Shown: one piece after another, positions 41,791 through 53,433 of the stretch | Layout: each line of letters opens with the position of its first letter | Numbering within the stretch: the first letter of the stretch is position 1 | Notes under the pieces: generated by a model | Told to the model about the DNA's origin: nothing | What the model saw: the letters and a program-made list of their open reading frames with translations, nothing else | Databases searched by the model: none | From: Gambelia wislizenii | Taxonomy: Eukaryota; Chordata; Lepidosauria; Squamata; Crotaphytidae | Assembly (NCBI GenBank): GCA_030847615.1 | Contig: JAUMIR010000003.1 | Location: 23,069,001-23,133,000, forward strand | DNA length: 64,000 bases | Reading direction: 5' to 3' | Made by a program: the position numbers and the translations under genes

Positions 41791-42234
41791 TTGTAGTCCA
41801 TAAAAGTAATTTTCAATTTCTACAAACGATGTTTACTTCATTAGAAAATCCAGTTACAAATACTATAAGAAGCAGGGTTGCCAGGTTAGGACTATTCTAG
41901 GACTTGAGATATCAGGGCCAAAACCTGAGATCTTGTGACATCACAGGAGCTGAGACCTGGCGATGTTACAAGAGACAATGTCTGGTGATGCCTGTAAGCA
42001 TGATACATTAAGCCTCTACCACAGTTGCACAAAGTACCCCTTTCAAACAAAAAAACACAATGTCTAACAAATGTGGAGCATTTTTCAGAACAATGCTCTC
42101 ACTCTGAGATTCTTCCCCTCACTCAGAAGATTGGAGAAGAGGGGCCATACCTTGAGACCTGGGAACCCTAAGAGTGATTCAGCTCCAAGGAACCAGAGTT
42201 AAGTTTGGTTCCCTCCCTCCTTATTTACTTCATT
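41791..42234. other. No recognisable feature
   Basis: Unassigned intronic sequence. Confidence 0.4.
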
Positions 42235-42375
42235 TATGCCCTACCCTTCCTCCAAGGAGCTCAAGACTGACCATATGGTTCTTCCTCTCACCCTTATTTT
42301 ACTCTCACAATAACCCTGTGAGGTAGGCTAGGGTGAGAAATGGCAATAGCAAGCTTTGCATTTAAGTGGAGATTT
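42235..42375 (-). mobile_element. tRNA-derived SINE of the second type, fragment
   Basis: The minus strand contains CTACCTCACAGGGTTATTGT and the L2-like tail CTCCTTGGAGGAAGGGTAGG. Related to 38232. Confidence 0.5.
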
Positions 42376-42764
42376 GGATCTAGGTGGGAATTATAGTCTG
42401 ACTATTAATTCATTCCAGCTTGTTGCTTATTCTATTCCTGTTTCCTCCAGCATCACAAACCATTCTGAGGTGCAAAACCATGTAGTTTTCTCTCTGACGT
42501 TTTCCTTTTTCAACCTGAAGCACCTCCAACCCAGTCTGGAATCTCCAAATGGAGACCAATAGGAAAGGATATACACATACCACCCTTTGCACAGTATTTA
42601 TATCACAATACATATTCTGCCTTTTGCCAAAACAGAATGTCATTCAGTTTAAAAAAAAAAAAACAATAAAAGCAACACTCACTGACAGAATAAAGGCAAC
42701 AGCAGTGAGACAATCAAAGAAACTTTTGAATATCGGAAACAGTGCTGCAAAGATCTAAAAACAT

Positions 42765-42945
42765 CTGACTGTGTTTGATGTTGGAAGCTAAACAGGGCTA
42801 GGCCTATTTTGTACATGGATGAGAGATCAGGTAGAACGATGAAGGAATCCTGCCTGAAATTCTGAAGAACCCTGGCTGGTAGTCAGAGTTGACAACACTG
42901 AACTAAATGGACCAATGGTCTGACTCTGTGTGAGGCTGCTTACTA
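42765..42945 (+). mobile_element. 5S rRNA-derived SINE
   Basis: 5S-like order: CTGACTGTG, GTTGGAAGCTAAACAGGGCT, AGGCCTA, ACATGGATGAGAGATC, then the tail AATGGACCAATGGTCTGACT as at 1309. Confidence 0.7.
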
Positions 42946-43212
42946 GATTCCTGGCTTTTTGGCAAACCCGTATTTATTAAAACCTCCCAGAAAACAGAAC
43001 AACATAGGACTCCAGAAACACAAAAATGAACAGAACTGGCCTTGGAGGAGATGATGAAAAGCCCCAGTTGCTCTTGGTAATTTCTGCCCCAAATGGAATA
43101 GAGGTTGCTCTTGGCCATGATGGGATGGTCCTCAAGAGCTGTGTCCTCACAGGCCTCTGCCTCTCTCATGTCATGGAAACCGACCTTTAGAATTTCACAT
43201 ATTTCACAACGA

Positions 43213-43615
43213 TCTATATATATATATAAAACACTTGGGCATGTTTCCTTTCCTAGTGTGCTAATTGGCTGCTTAGGAAACATACCCAACCAATCCCTGT
43301 CCTCCTTTCACTCCCCCAGCCAATCACCAACCACATGCAAATTCCCTCTCCACCTCACAATCCACTCCTGTCACTCAATCTGCATCTACACCCCCAGCCT
43401 CACAAGGACCCCTCCCTCCTCTCCCTCAGCCACTCACCACCCACATGTAATATAATGCAATTGTTTGGTCTCACCACTATATCTTATCTGAGAAGAATGC
43501 GATTGTTAATTGTGTTTACACTGAAATATATGAATAAATAAATAAAATGAGTTATTAATTTATAATCTTTACAATCGCCTATAACATGTATGTTACGCCG
43601 TGTACAGCTGGCTAG
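43213..43615 (+). mobile_element. Helitron-like non-autonomous element, copy 2
   Basis: 403 bp beginning TCTATATATATATAAAACAC after an A and ending GTGTACAGCTGGCTAG before a T. This fits the Helitron rule of 5' TC, 3' CTRR, insertion between A and T, no target duplication. GCC/GGC around the GTACAG loop gives a short terminal hairpin. It shares TGCTTAGGAAAC and CAACCAATC with copy 1. The interior is C-rich on this strand. No replicase frame. Confidence 0.65.
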
Positions 43616-43644
43616 TATATACTGATATGTATTTCAGAGCAAGT

Positions 43645-43752
43645 AACTGGCAAAACCACCTCATGAGTATTCCTTGCCTAAGAAAACCCATTGAAATGCA
43701 TAGGGTTATAATAGATTGACAGGTGACTTAAAGGCACATACACACACATGTA
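43645..43752 (+). mobile_element. SINE tail fragment (Bov-B-like tail)
   Basis: TGAGTATTCCTTGCCTAAGA, then GATTGACAGGTGACTTAAAG and GCACATACACACACATG, as in the 5S SINE tails at 57500-57605. Confidence 0.6.
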
Positions 43753-43861
43753 TTTGTGGGGTGAGACTGCACCTTAGCTGCTGTGTGCAAGTTTGCATGC
43801 ACACTGGCTCTAATACACACACAGAGGGGTTATATATTGACCACACTCTAATATATATTAC

Positions 43862-44085
43862 AGCCAGCGTGGTATAGTGGTTTAACTGGGGGATTCTGGG
43901 GGATCAGGGTTCAAATCTCCGCATGGTCATGGAAACCCACTAGGTGACCCTGGTCAAGTCACATGCTCTCAGCCTCACAGGAAGGCAAATGCACACACCC
44001 CTTGCTAAGAACACCCATGATAGGTTCATCTTAGGGTTGCCATAAGTTGGAAGTGAGTTGAAGGCACACTACCACCACAACACAC
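43862..44085 (+). mobile_element. Sauria-type SINE, near full length
   Basis: AGCCAGCGTGGTATAGTGGT (A box), GGGTTCAAATCTCC (B box), CTAGGTGACCCTGGTCAAGT and the tail CATAAGTTGGAAGTGAGTTG ending in ACCACCACAAC. Confidence 0.9.
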
Positions 44086-44087
44086 AT

Positions 44088-44990
44088 GTCATGTGTCATG
44101 ATGACCGCAGGCATCATGGATCCCATTACAAACTCACAGGAACAATATTGGAAACTTCCACTCCTTATTTGGTAATGGGAAGTGGGTAGGAGAATCTCAT
44201 TGAATAAACATGACGTCACATCACCTGACTAGATAGTCACTCTGTTTGGTCAACGACAGAGCCAATCAGAGATCAACAAAAAGGACTTTTAAAAGTTCTG
44301 ATCTTCTCTTTGTTCTGAGCCTCTCTGAGTTGAGCACATCACCTAGCTCGACTGAGCTAGCTGAGATGGACTCTGATCCACATGGCCTAGCTCTGGGGCA
44401 CATGGCCTACACAGCCATGGAATAACCAGCATGATACAAACTGTGATAACAAAAGGGTTGGGGGGAGCCAATCCTACCCAAAGGCCTTAAAGGATCCAAA
44501 AGGACTCTGAAATTCCATCTCCAGAGACTGTAAGTTACCTCTGCATGTAATAGTTAGGGAATGTGTAGTTAGATTGCGTTAGATTTATGTTTTATTTGTA
44601 AGTGCTCTGAATGAATGCATATTGTATAAGCCTTAAGCTGAACCTGGGAATGTTTTGCCTTCTCAAGTAACATAGACTCCTAGAATTGAATGAAAGCTTT
44701 CTGTTATTTTCTAACCTGACTCGAATTGCCTGCTTCTGGTCAGCTATCTAAACTCTTCTGGGAAAGAGGAAAGTACATCATTGTTTCTTTAATACGGCTT
44801 GTCTAAATCTCACTGCTTAGACAAGAAAAGACCATAAAGACAGTGAGTGGTGGCAAACAAAGAGGAATCCCTTGGGTTTGGGATTGGAAAAAGGGCCAAC
44901 GCTGGACTTCAGGCAGCAGAAACTCTAGGGTGGCCATTACGACAGGGGGTGAGACTATACCTCTGCTGTTGAGTGCCAAGTTTTGCATAT
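44088..44990. other. Unclassified block, possibly LTR-like
   Basis: Has CCAAT (44263), an AT-rich TTTTAAAAG (44287) and a short inverted repeat TAGCTC/GAGCTA (44353-44368). GTGAGACTATACCTCTGCTG near 44948 resembles GTGAGACTGCACCTTAGCTG near 43761 just outside. No coding domain was seen and no clear TG...CA ends or target duplication. The LTR idea is weak. Confidence 0.25.
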
Positions 44991-45670
44991 AGAAAGTCAG
45001 CCCCTAGCAATTTAAAGGCATCAGAGTATAGCTCTAGGATCCTAGCAGAGTAGCCCATTACATTTCACTAATGGTGCCTTCCTTGTGTGACCTAAATACC
45101 CTAAAGGCACCACATCCCATGTGATCTTGGAAGCTAAGCCTTCCCTGTCCTCAAATTAAGGAGCACAAGCACCGCCGCCCCACTTCCTTGGCACTACAAA
45201 TACAAGAATAAATGAAAATATCATTTGCTGCCCTTGAGAGCCTGTACCAGTTAATGGCAGGGCTGACCCTGACGAGGAGACAATGCTGGCTAGAATTAGG
45301 GCAGGAATCATGCAGCTCTCCAGAAGTTGACTTCAGCTCCCAGCACTCCTCATTTTAGCTATGCTGGCTTAGGCTGCTGGGACTTACAGTCCAACAACAT
45401 CTGGAGGGTGGTATGATCCCCACCTATGGACAAGGTGAATAAATAGCCTCACTGGATATACGACAGCTTCCTAAGTTCCTAGAAACACCCTTGATTGTCA
45501 TACAATGTGTCACTTTATTTAAATATTAATTATGTATAAGCTGCTTTTCAGCCCCAAGATGGGCCACAGGTTATAATTTTTTGAAGTAACCAGTTCTTTA
45601 AAAAAAAAACAACCAATTTCCTAGAAGAAGAAGCAGCAAAGAGCAACAAAAAGCACCTCACAACAACAAC
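44991..45670. other. Unassigned intronic sequence
   Basis: Holds a degraded short inverted repeat at about 45335-45425 (TTGACTTCAGCTCCCAGCAC and GCTGGGACTTACAGTCCAAC). Confidence 0.4.
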
Positions 45671-46126
45671 AAGGATATTGAAAAGCTGGAACATGTCCAG
45701 AAGAAGGTGACCAAAATGGTGGGAGGTCTGGAAGTCATGCTCTATGAGTTGCAGCTTAGGGAACTGTGCATGTTTAGCCTGGAGAGGAGAAGGCTGAAAG
45801 GTGACATGATAGCCATGTTTAAATATTTGAAGGGATGTCATACTGAAGATGGAACAAGCTTGTTTTTTGCTGCTCCAGAGACTAGGACACAGAGCAGCGG
45901 ACTCAAGCTACAGGAAAAGAGATTCCACCTAAACATTAGGAAGACCTTCCTTGACAGTAAGAGCTGTTCAGCAATGGAATGCACTGCCTGGGAGTGTGTG
46001 GAGTCTCCTTCCTTGGGGGTTTTTAAGTAAAGGCTGGATGGCCATCTGTCAGAAAAGCTTTGATTGTGTATTCTTGCATGCCAGGGGGTTGGACTGGATG
46101 GCCCTTGTAGTCTCTTCCAACTCTAT
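45671..46126 (+). mobile_element. CR1 LINE 3' fragment interrupted by a MITE
   Basis: Encodes the ORF2 C-terminus (MTKMVGGLEVMLYE at 45707, KYLKGCHTEDGTSLFFAAPE) and the CR1 3' end. It is split within the ATTCTATG tail: CTCTAT | MITE A3 | TATGATTCT at 46737. Confidence 0.9.
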
Positions 46127-46736
46127 GGAGATTTTCACACGGGCTATATATCCCGTGGCAGGAACAGAACAGGGTCGGGAAAGGTTTTCCCTTTCGGACG
46201 ACGTTGACCCCGTTCTGTCCTGCATCCATCCTGCTCCCGTGACTATTCCGGATTAATGTAATCACAATTTTTCATCGTGAATAGACCTTCCATTCCATCG
46301 CTTTCACGCAATCATGGGTGTACGAACAGGAGCCTGTTCTGAAATGACAGCTGCAGAGGGGAGGTCCATTCTGAGCACTTCCTGGTACGATCTGGACATC
46401 CAGGTGAGTGGCACCGTTTATTTTTCCCTCCCTGTTTTGATTGTGTGATTTAAAGTGTGTTTTGTGCTTGGTGAACTGATTTTATGTTTGGGGGAGTTTT
46501 ATTTTTTAAATTTACCAGCCAGCCGTTGTCACACAATAACGTGATAACATTTCAGATGGCCGGTCATAAAAGCAGCCTTATGACGGCTGCATTTATGGCC
46601 AGCCAGCAAGGGGAGGGGGAGCCCGTTCCTGCCGTGGAATTAAGGTGTGTGAAAGATTTACTTTATTCCATTGCAGGAACCGGAGAGGAGGTGGTGGGGC
46701 AGTAATGGGGCATTTTGGTCCTGTGTGAAAATCTCC
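46127..46736. mobile_element. TIR MITE, GGAGATT family, copy A3
   Basis: 610 bp. Left end GGAGATTTTCACACGGGC; right end GGTCCTGTGTGAAAATCTCC. It lies inside the CR1 tail with a TAT duplication (46124-46126 and 46737-46739), so the empty site can be read exactly. Very similar to copy A2. Confidence 0.9.
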
Positions 46737-46745
46737 TATGATTCT

Positions 46746-47792
46746 AACAGCAAAACCCCCAACAAAGAGCATTTGTGTTCTTTCTGAGGGCCAGCAGGAA
46801 AGATGCTGCTGAAGGTGCTACCGCCCAGAAGGTGCTGTCCTCTGTATTCACCAATCACACCTCAGAGCATGATGGAAGACAGAGCAGACCTTCTGTCACA
46901 AAAGGCTGGCATCGGCTCTTCCTCTGAGTAGTCCCTTCTAGTTTTGAGTCAGAAGCGCTTTCATCAAAAACACTCCAATCCTTGTGACAGTAGCATTGGC
47001 AGCTTCAATGAAGACCTGCTCTTTGATATCCCCTCAGTTGCCACCTGCCAACGTCGCCTCTTCAACCTGACATCTAGGTCTCACACTTTAAATGCTTTCC
47101 CACAAAGCAATAAAATAAAATAAAATAAAATGCTGGCATTTCCCAGGGAGATTGAACCATCCTCGCTTTTCTTCTTTCGAAGGCTTATCAACAGGCAACT
47201 TGAAAAAGAAAGAAAGAAAGAAACAGAAAAAGCAGGGAAAGGGCTGATATTCTCTCTAACTCCTGAGTTTGCTTTTAAAATCAAATGTAGAGGCAGGAAG
47301 CTATGAAAGAACACTATAGCCATAACTGCCTAGCAGATGTTTTTGTAGTATCTCCCCACGCACACACTTCCACCTTATGTTTTGTCAGAAGATGGAGGGG
47401 TGTGTGTCTGTATTTCTCCCCATTCTGTCCATATGATAATTTGTGGCTTGCACAGACTGGCTACATATAGTTTAATTATATGGTTTGATTCGCTTCAGTG
47501 CTATGGTAGGATCATCATCAGATGTAGCGGTGACAAAAAATCAATTATGCAGCCAAGAGTTCCTCCCAAACCTTCACACACCATAACAAGAGGGTGATTA
47601 TTCCGAAGTCTTGCTTTGATAGATGAGATAGAAATAGAAAATACTATGGCTGTAACTTGATGTGGAGCACTAACAAGGAGATAATATGATCAACCACTTA
47701 AAAGTTTTATTCCAGAGCTTGGAAATGTTACTTTTTGGGACTAGAGCTCCCAGAATCTCCAAATTCTGGGAGCTGTTAGACTTAGGATTAGA
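46746..47792. other. Mostly unassigned intronic sequence
   Basis: Includes (AAAAT)n at 47108-47131, (GAAA)n at 47205-47223 and a short inverted repeat at 47715-47790 (GAGCTCCCAGAAT/ATTCTGGGAGCT, nearly perfect). Confidence 0.5.
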
Positions 47793-47856
47793 CCAGGCAT
47801 GATTAGGGAAGGAATATCAAATTAGGAACCAGGCATGATTAGGGAAGGAATATCAA
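47793..47856. repeat. 36-bp tandem duplication
   Basis: CCAGGCATGATTAGGGAAGG begins at 47793 and again at 47829; the unit is 36 bp and the second copy runs into Bov-B sequence. Confidence 0.85.
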
Positions 47857-48170
47857 CAATTTTAGATATGCAAATGACAACATATTACTTGAAGAAAATA
47901 GTAAAGACTTGGAACAACTACTGATGAAAATTAAGGAAGAAGGTGCAAAAGAAGGGTTGCAGTTTGAATATTAAGAAGAAAAATAGACCATAGATTATTT
48001 AAATAACTTTAAAGTGTGCAGCAAAGACACTGAGATAAAGATTTTCCATACCTTGGCTCAATCATTAACTAAAATGGAAACTGTAGTCAAGAATTCAGAA
48101 GAAAACTAAGACTTGGAAAGGCCACCATGAAGAAACTAGATTAGGTCAAGTATAAAGACATTACCCGTAT
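47829..48170 (+). mobile_element. Bov-B LINE fragment
   Basis: AGATATGCAAATGACAACAT is the degraded YADD region, followed by AGACTTGGAACAACTACTGA and TACCTTGGCTCAATCATTAA, all matching 22715-22925. It is cut at 48170 by another element. Confidence 0.75.
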
Positions 48171-48535
48171 ATTACGGCGTATAAGACGACTGGGCATATA
48201 AGACGACCCCCCCAATTTTTAAGTCAAAATATAGACTTTAGGGTATACTCGCCATATAAGACGACCCCCCATCACCTGCCCTCCCCGAAGCCACGATCAG
48301 ACTCCTCTTCGTGGCTTTGGGGAGGGCAGATGGTGGCTGGAAAGCTTCCCCCCCTCCAGCCAGCCACCATTCCTGAAGCCTCCCCGAAGCTGGCTCAGGA
48401 ATCGCAAGATGGCTGGCCTGATGGGGAGAGGCTCAGCCACCTCCCGCGACTCCCCGACCAACGAGTGAGTTTGGGAATTGCAGGGATGGCTGGCCAGCTG
48501 GGGAATCGCAGGAGGTGGTTTTAAAACAGTCTGTC
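48171..48535. mobile_element. ACCCGTATATTACGG-type DNA element fragment
   Basis: Starts ACCCGTATATTACGGCGTAT with repeats of CATATAAGACGACCCCCC. Elements starting this way are dispersed in reptile genomes, in my recollection. A GC-rich part with imperfect repeats follows. The right end is uncertain. Confidence 0.5.
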
Positions 48536-48577
48536 ACTACCATCTCAGTAATTATAGGAAATTACACTAAAGTGTGG

Positions 48578-48748
48578 GAGCCAGCACGGTGTAGTGGTTT
48601 GAGTGTTGGACTAGGACACTGGGAGACAAAAATGCAAATTTCTACTCAACCACGGATATCCACTGGGTGAACTTGGGCAAGTCATACTTTCTGATCCTCA
48701 GTGGAAAGCAAGGGCAACCCCCCTCTAAACAAATTCTGCCAAGAAAAC
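48578..48748 (+). mobile_element. Sauria-type SINE, tail missing
   Basis: AGCCAGCACGGTGTAGTGGT head, degraded B box, TGGGTGAACTTGGGCAAGTC, then CTGCCAAGAAAACCT where a G-rich element takes over. Confidence 0.8.
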
Positions 48749-49011
48749 CTCACAGGGGCTTGCGGGGGCCCTGTGAAGGCCTTGAGAGGGAGGGGGAGGC
48801 CTGGGAAGGCGATCACAGGGCCTGCGGATACCCTCCGGAGGCCCCGTGAAGGTCTGGGGAGGGAGGTGGGAGGTGGGGGGAAGTGACTATGGGGCCTCCA
48901 GAGGCCCTGTGGTCGCTTTGGCAGGGGAGGGGGGGCAGTTGTTATTTGTGGAATTTTCACATTCGCGGGGGTCTGTGGAACATAACCCCTGCGAATGTGA
49001 AGGGACAACTG
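48749..49011. mobile_element. G-rich Tigger-type element, right end
   Basis: GC-rich sequence ending in CATTCGCGGGGGTCTGTGG and GCGAATGTGAAGGGACAACTG followed by TA. A hairpin forms between the two CATTCGC/GCGAATG copies. The same end is embedded at 27850-27917. Confidence 0.6.
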
Positions 49012-49097
49012 TAATTTGACTTTTTAACAATATGAGCAGTCAATTTGACTTCCCCTACACTTCTTCTGAAGCTACCTATTTTAAAAAAGTCTCTCTC

Positions 49098-49128
49098 TAT
49101 ATATATATAGCTTTTCTTCGCAAAGCAA

Positions 49129-49163
<35 letters not shown>
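49098..49163. repeat. (TA)n microsatellites
   Basis: Two TA tracts (49098-49109 and 49131-49163) separated by about 20 bp containing GCTTTTCTTCGCAAAGC, itself a short palindrome. Confidence 0.9.
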
Positions 49164-49164
<1 letters not shown>

Positions 49165-49227
49165 CATTGAAATCATATGAAAACAACAAAGTAAACTTGA
49201 AAAACAAACACTGACTGCAGTAATAAT

Positions 49228-51680
49228 GTAGTAGTGATGGGTGACTTCAACTATCCTGATATTTGCTGGCAATCTAACTTAACCAAAACTTCAAGGTCTA
49301 GCAAATTCCTTACTTGCCTGGAAGACAATTTCATGGTCCAAAAGGTGGAAGAGGCAACAAGGGGGTCAGCTATTTTAGATCTGAACCTAACCAACAGGGA
49401 TGACCTGGTTAATGGGGTGCAAGTGGTGGGATCCTTAGGTGAGAGTGATCATGTTCTCCTGGAGTTTGTTATACAATGGAAAGGAGAAGCCAGGCATAGT
49501 CACACACGTGTTCTCGAATTTAGGAGAGCTGATTTCAATAAACTCAGGGAAACACTGGGGGTGATCCCATGGTCATGAATACTAAAAGAGAAGAGACCTA
49601 AAGATGGATGGGACTTTCTCAAAAGGGAGATACTGAAGGCACAATTTCAAACAGTACCATTGAGGAAGAAAAATGGGAGGTGTCTCAAGAAACCAGGATG
49701 GATGACTAAAGAAATTTAAACAGAGCTAAGTTTTAAATGGAACATGTATAAGAAATGGAAAAAGGGGGAAATCACCAAAGAAGAACTCAAACAGATAGCA
49801 AACACGTGTAGGAGTAAAGTCAGAAAAGCTAAAGTGCAGAATGAGTTCAGGCTTGCTAGAGAGGTTAAGAACAATAAAAAGAATTTTTTGCGGGTATGTC
49901 CGCAGCAAAAGGAGGAAGAAGGAAATGGTATGGCCACTACGCGGAGAAGATAGCAAAATGCTAACAGGGGACAGAGAAAAGGCAGAATTGCTCAACACTT
50001 TCTTTGCCTCAGTGTTTTCAGAAAAGGAAAAGGGTGACCAACCTGAGGATAAAGGAACAGAGGACACAATAGGGGAAATCCAGCACAGAATAAGCAAAGA
50101 GGTAGTACAGGAATACCTTCTTAAACTAAATGAATTTAAATCTCCAAGACCAGATGAACTACATCCAAGAGTATTAAAAGAGCTGGCAAATATAATCTCA
50201 GCGCCATTGGCAATAATCTTTGAGAACTCCTGGAGAACAGGAGAAGTCCCAGCAGACTGGAGGAGTGCAAACATTGTCCCCATCTTCAAAAAGGGGGGGA
50301 AAGAGGATCCCAACCATTATCGTCCAGTTAGTCTGACATCAATACCAGGGAAGATTCTAGAGCAGATCATTAAACAGAGAGTCTGTGAACATTTAGAAGG
50401 CAATGCCGTAATCACAAAAAGTCAAAAAGTTCTCTGGGTTTCAGAGAAACAAGTCATGCCAGACTAATCTGATCTCTTTTTTTGATAAAATTACCAGCTT
50501 GGTAGTTGAAGGGAATGCTGTGGATATCGCATACCTTGATTTCATTAAGGTTTTTGACAAGGTTCCCCATGACATTCTTGCAAACAAGCTTGTAAAATGT
50601 GGGCTAGACAAGTTAACTGTTCAATGGATTTGTAATTGGTTGACCGGCCGAACCCAAAGGGTGCTCAGCAGTGGCTCCTCTTCGTCTTGGAGAGATGTGA
50701 CCAGTGGGGTGCCACAGGGTTCTGTCCTGGGCCCAGTGCTATTCAACATATTTATCAGTGACTTGGATGAGGGAATTAGGGACATACTTATCAAATGTGC
50801 AGATGATACCAAATTAGGAGGTGTAGCTAATACCCTAGAGGACAGGATCGAAATTCAGAATGACCTGGATAGACTGGAGAGCTGGGCCAAAACTATCAAA
50901 ATGAAATTCAATACGGAGAAATGCAAGGTACTGCATTTAGGGCGAAAAAAATGAAATGCATAGATATAGGATGGGGGAGACCTGGCTGAATGAGACTACA
51001 TGCGAAAGGGATCTAGGAGTCCTAGTAGACCACAAGTTGAACATGAGTCACCAGTGTGGTGCAGCAGCTAAAAAGGCCAATGCGATTTTGGGCTGCATCA
51101 ATAGAAGTAGTGTCCAGATCAAGGGAAGTAATAGTGCCACTCTATTCTGCCTTGGTCAGACCTCACCTAGAATACTGTGTCCAGTTCTGGGCACCACAAT
51201 TCAAAAAGGATATGGACAAATTGGAGCGTGTCCAAAGAAGGGCGACTAAAATGGTGAAGGGTCTGGAAACAATGCCTTATGAGGAGAGACTTAGGAAGCT
51301 GGGTATGTTTAGCCTGGAAAAAAGACGGTTAAGAGGCGATGTGATAGCCCTGTTTAAGTATTTGAAGGGGTGTCACGTTGAGGATGGAGCAGGCTTGTTT
51401 TCTGCTGCTCCAGAGACTGGAACACAGAGCAATGGATGCAAGCTCCAAGAACAAAGATTCCACTTCAACATTAGGAGGAACTTTTTGACAGTAAGAGCTG
51501 TTCGGCAGTGGAACACTCTCCCTCGGAGCATGGTGGGGTCTCTTTCCTTGGAGGTCTTTAAACAGAGGCTGGATGGCCATCTGTCAGGGATGCTTTGATC
51601 GTGATTTCCTGCGTGGCAGGGGTTTGGACTGGATGGCCCTTGTGGTCTCTTCCAACTCTGCAATTCTATGATTCTATAAT
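49228..51680 (+). mobile_element. CR1 LINE, copy B (5'-truncated, endonuclease end plus full RT, inactivated)
   Basis: It starts within the endonuclease (MGDFNYPDICW; GESDHVLLEF contains the SDH catalytic block) and runs through the RT to the 3' end GATTCTATAAT. In-frame stops lie near 49576 and 49720, and frame shifts near 49891, 50430, 50949 and 51100. The catalytic motif reads [11 protein letters not shown], with C in place of the usual F or Y, and [13 protein letters not shown] replaces SKAFDK. It is longer than copy A but clearly older or more damaged. Several open frames of 97-208 codons are its pieces. Confidence 0.9.
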
Positions 51681-51689
51681 AAAACCACA

Positions 51690-53430
51690 GCTCTAATCTT
51701 AGTGCATCAAAGATTAGGGTGAACAGTAGTGTCTCAATTTTGCATCCGACAATGCAGATTGCAAAGCCAAAAAGTTGCCAAGCCAACAAGTCTGGAAATG
51801 GCAGCCTGCAGCTAGGGCACCTCCATGACAGAAGGCTCAGTGCCCGGTTCAGGTGCACCCAAGTTGTAGAAAGGATGTGCATTTTGATTGGGCCTCTGAG
51901 GAAGAGCTAAATCAAACAGGTGACACCATAGGAGAGATGGTGATCCTTCAGGTACCATATGATGTACATGGGACAACCAGAAAGGTGAAAGAACATAGAT
52001 ATTATGGGTAGCCACAGTAGTCTGAACCTGTTTTTGAGAGACACAGAATCATCCTGTCGCTACCTGCTCTCTGAGCAAATGTCATTTTAGGAGATACAGC
52101 CCCACATGTGCAAGCTCTTTCATTACATTGATGCAGCATTAAACAAACAACATCCACAATGATTCATATTTGGTCATTGTGTTGTGATCATGAGCAAAAA
52201 CATTACCAGCCCTTCCAGCCCCTGCGGGGGAGGGGAGAAGAGGCTCCTTCAAACTAATGACAGTGATGCATTGATTTAATTTTACCTTATTTTTCATTTT
52301 TTTAAAAGAAAGGTAGTTCAGCTGTTTTCATTCCAAGAACAGAGCTCCTGTACCTGTATATATCAGAACGGAGGCAGTGGGGTGGCTTAGTGGATAATTA
52401 ATTGCAAACTTCCAGCTATCTTGTGCTCACTTTATTGGGCTATTTGCATTTCTGAGAATGGTGATGCCTATGAATAAACATGAAAGATGACTGTATGTGG
52501 CTGGGGGTGGGTGGGAGAGGTATTCATACAGAACACCTGGATGCTGCCCTGATCTGTACATAGTAAGATGCTCTTTTAAATTGTTTTAAAGCTGTTCATG
52601 ATGTGGGGCAGGGAGGGAGGCAGGAAGATAAGCATTTCAATATGCCACTTATTAAAATAATTATTGGTTTGTTCTTGAAGAAGATGGATGGCACCTGCTA
52701 GAATTGTTTTGCATCCTTTATTCTTTTACTGAGCCCTCTGGTGAATGATATTTCTCAGGAAAATGTATTTATTCAGAACTTCATTTTGATTTAATAGAAA
52801 AATGGCTCTTGCCATGGCAGTGTGGAATGCACATTTTTCTCTCTGCACTGACTTTCAGCCTGCAAAATGCCAGAAGCTCTGATTCTTCTGTCGGCATTCT
52901 CTCCTTATCAGGCAAACTTGTTCAAGATTAATTTTCCCATCGTGCCTTCCTTTTAAAGTGGCTGTTTTTCAATGCCAGTTAACTACAACATTTTGATAAA
53001 TTCCCAACGGTAACATGCACAAGTGGAATGAAGGTGCTATTGCTGATGTATCCCGCATCAGGAAAATAACAGATACCTTATGAAGCTTCCATATGCATGC
53101 ATGAACACACATGTATGTGCATACACACAGGCTTGCAGCATGATTGGTCAAATGAGGCAAGAGTGTTCTGCTTTATCTTAAGTGGGATGTGGACTGGAGC
53201 AAAAAGGCAACATTTCGCACAAACACAGAACAGTACTATAAACTATCCAGAAAACATTCTTATTGGACACCACAGACCAAGGCTGCAGTACCCCTTTTAT
53301 CTTGAGGGCCAGATTCAGTTTCAAGGAAGTTCTCAGGAAGCCACGTTCTAGCAGTGGGTGAGACCAAAGGCAAAAGGATGACATCAAATATATCTGCATA
53401 TTTTAGCTTAAACCTCTTCCTGGCAGGAAC
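51690..53430. other. Apparently single-copy intronic sequence, candidate conserved block
   Basis: No named repeat. 52690-53050 is even in composition, repeat-free and rich in short AT-rich motifs, so it is a plausible conserved noncoding element. Confidence 0.35.
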
Positions 53431-53433
53431 TAA

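Noticed and set aside
43862..43935. tRNA gene
   Set aside because: A and B boxes are present, but the sequence continues into the Sauria SINE body and Bov-B-like tail and cannot fold as a complete tRNA. The same holds for the other SINE copies.
44088..44990. Complete endogenous retrovirus
   Set aside because: No gag, pol or env-like frame anywhere in the window; at most a solo-LTR-like block, and that is weak.
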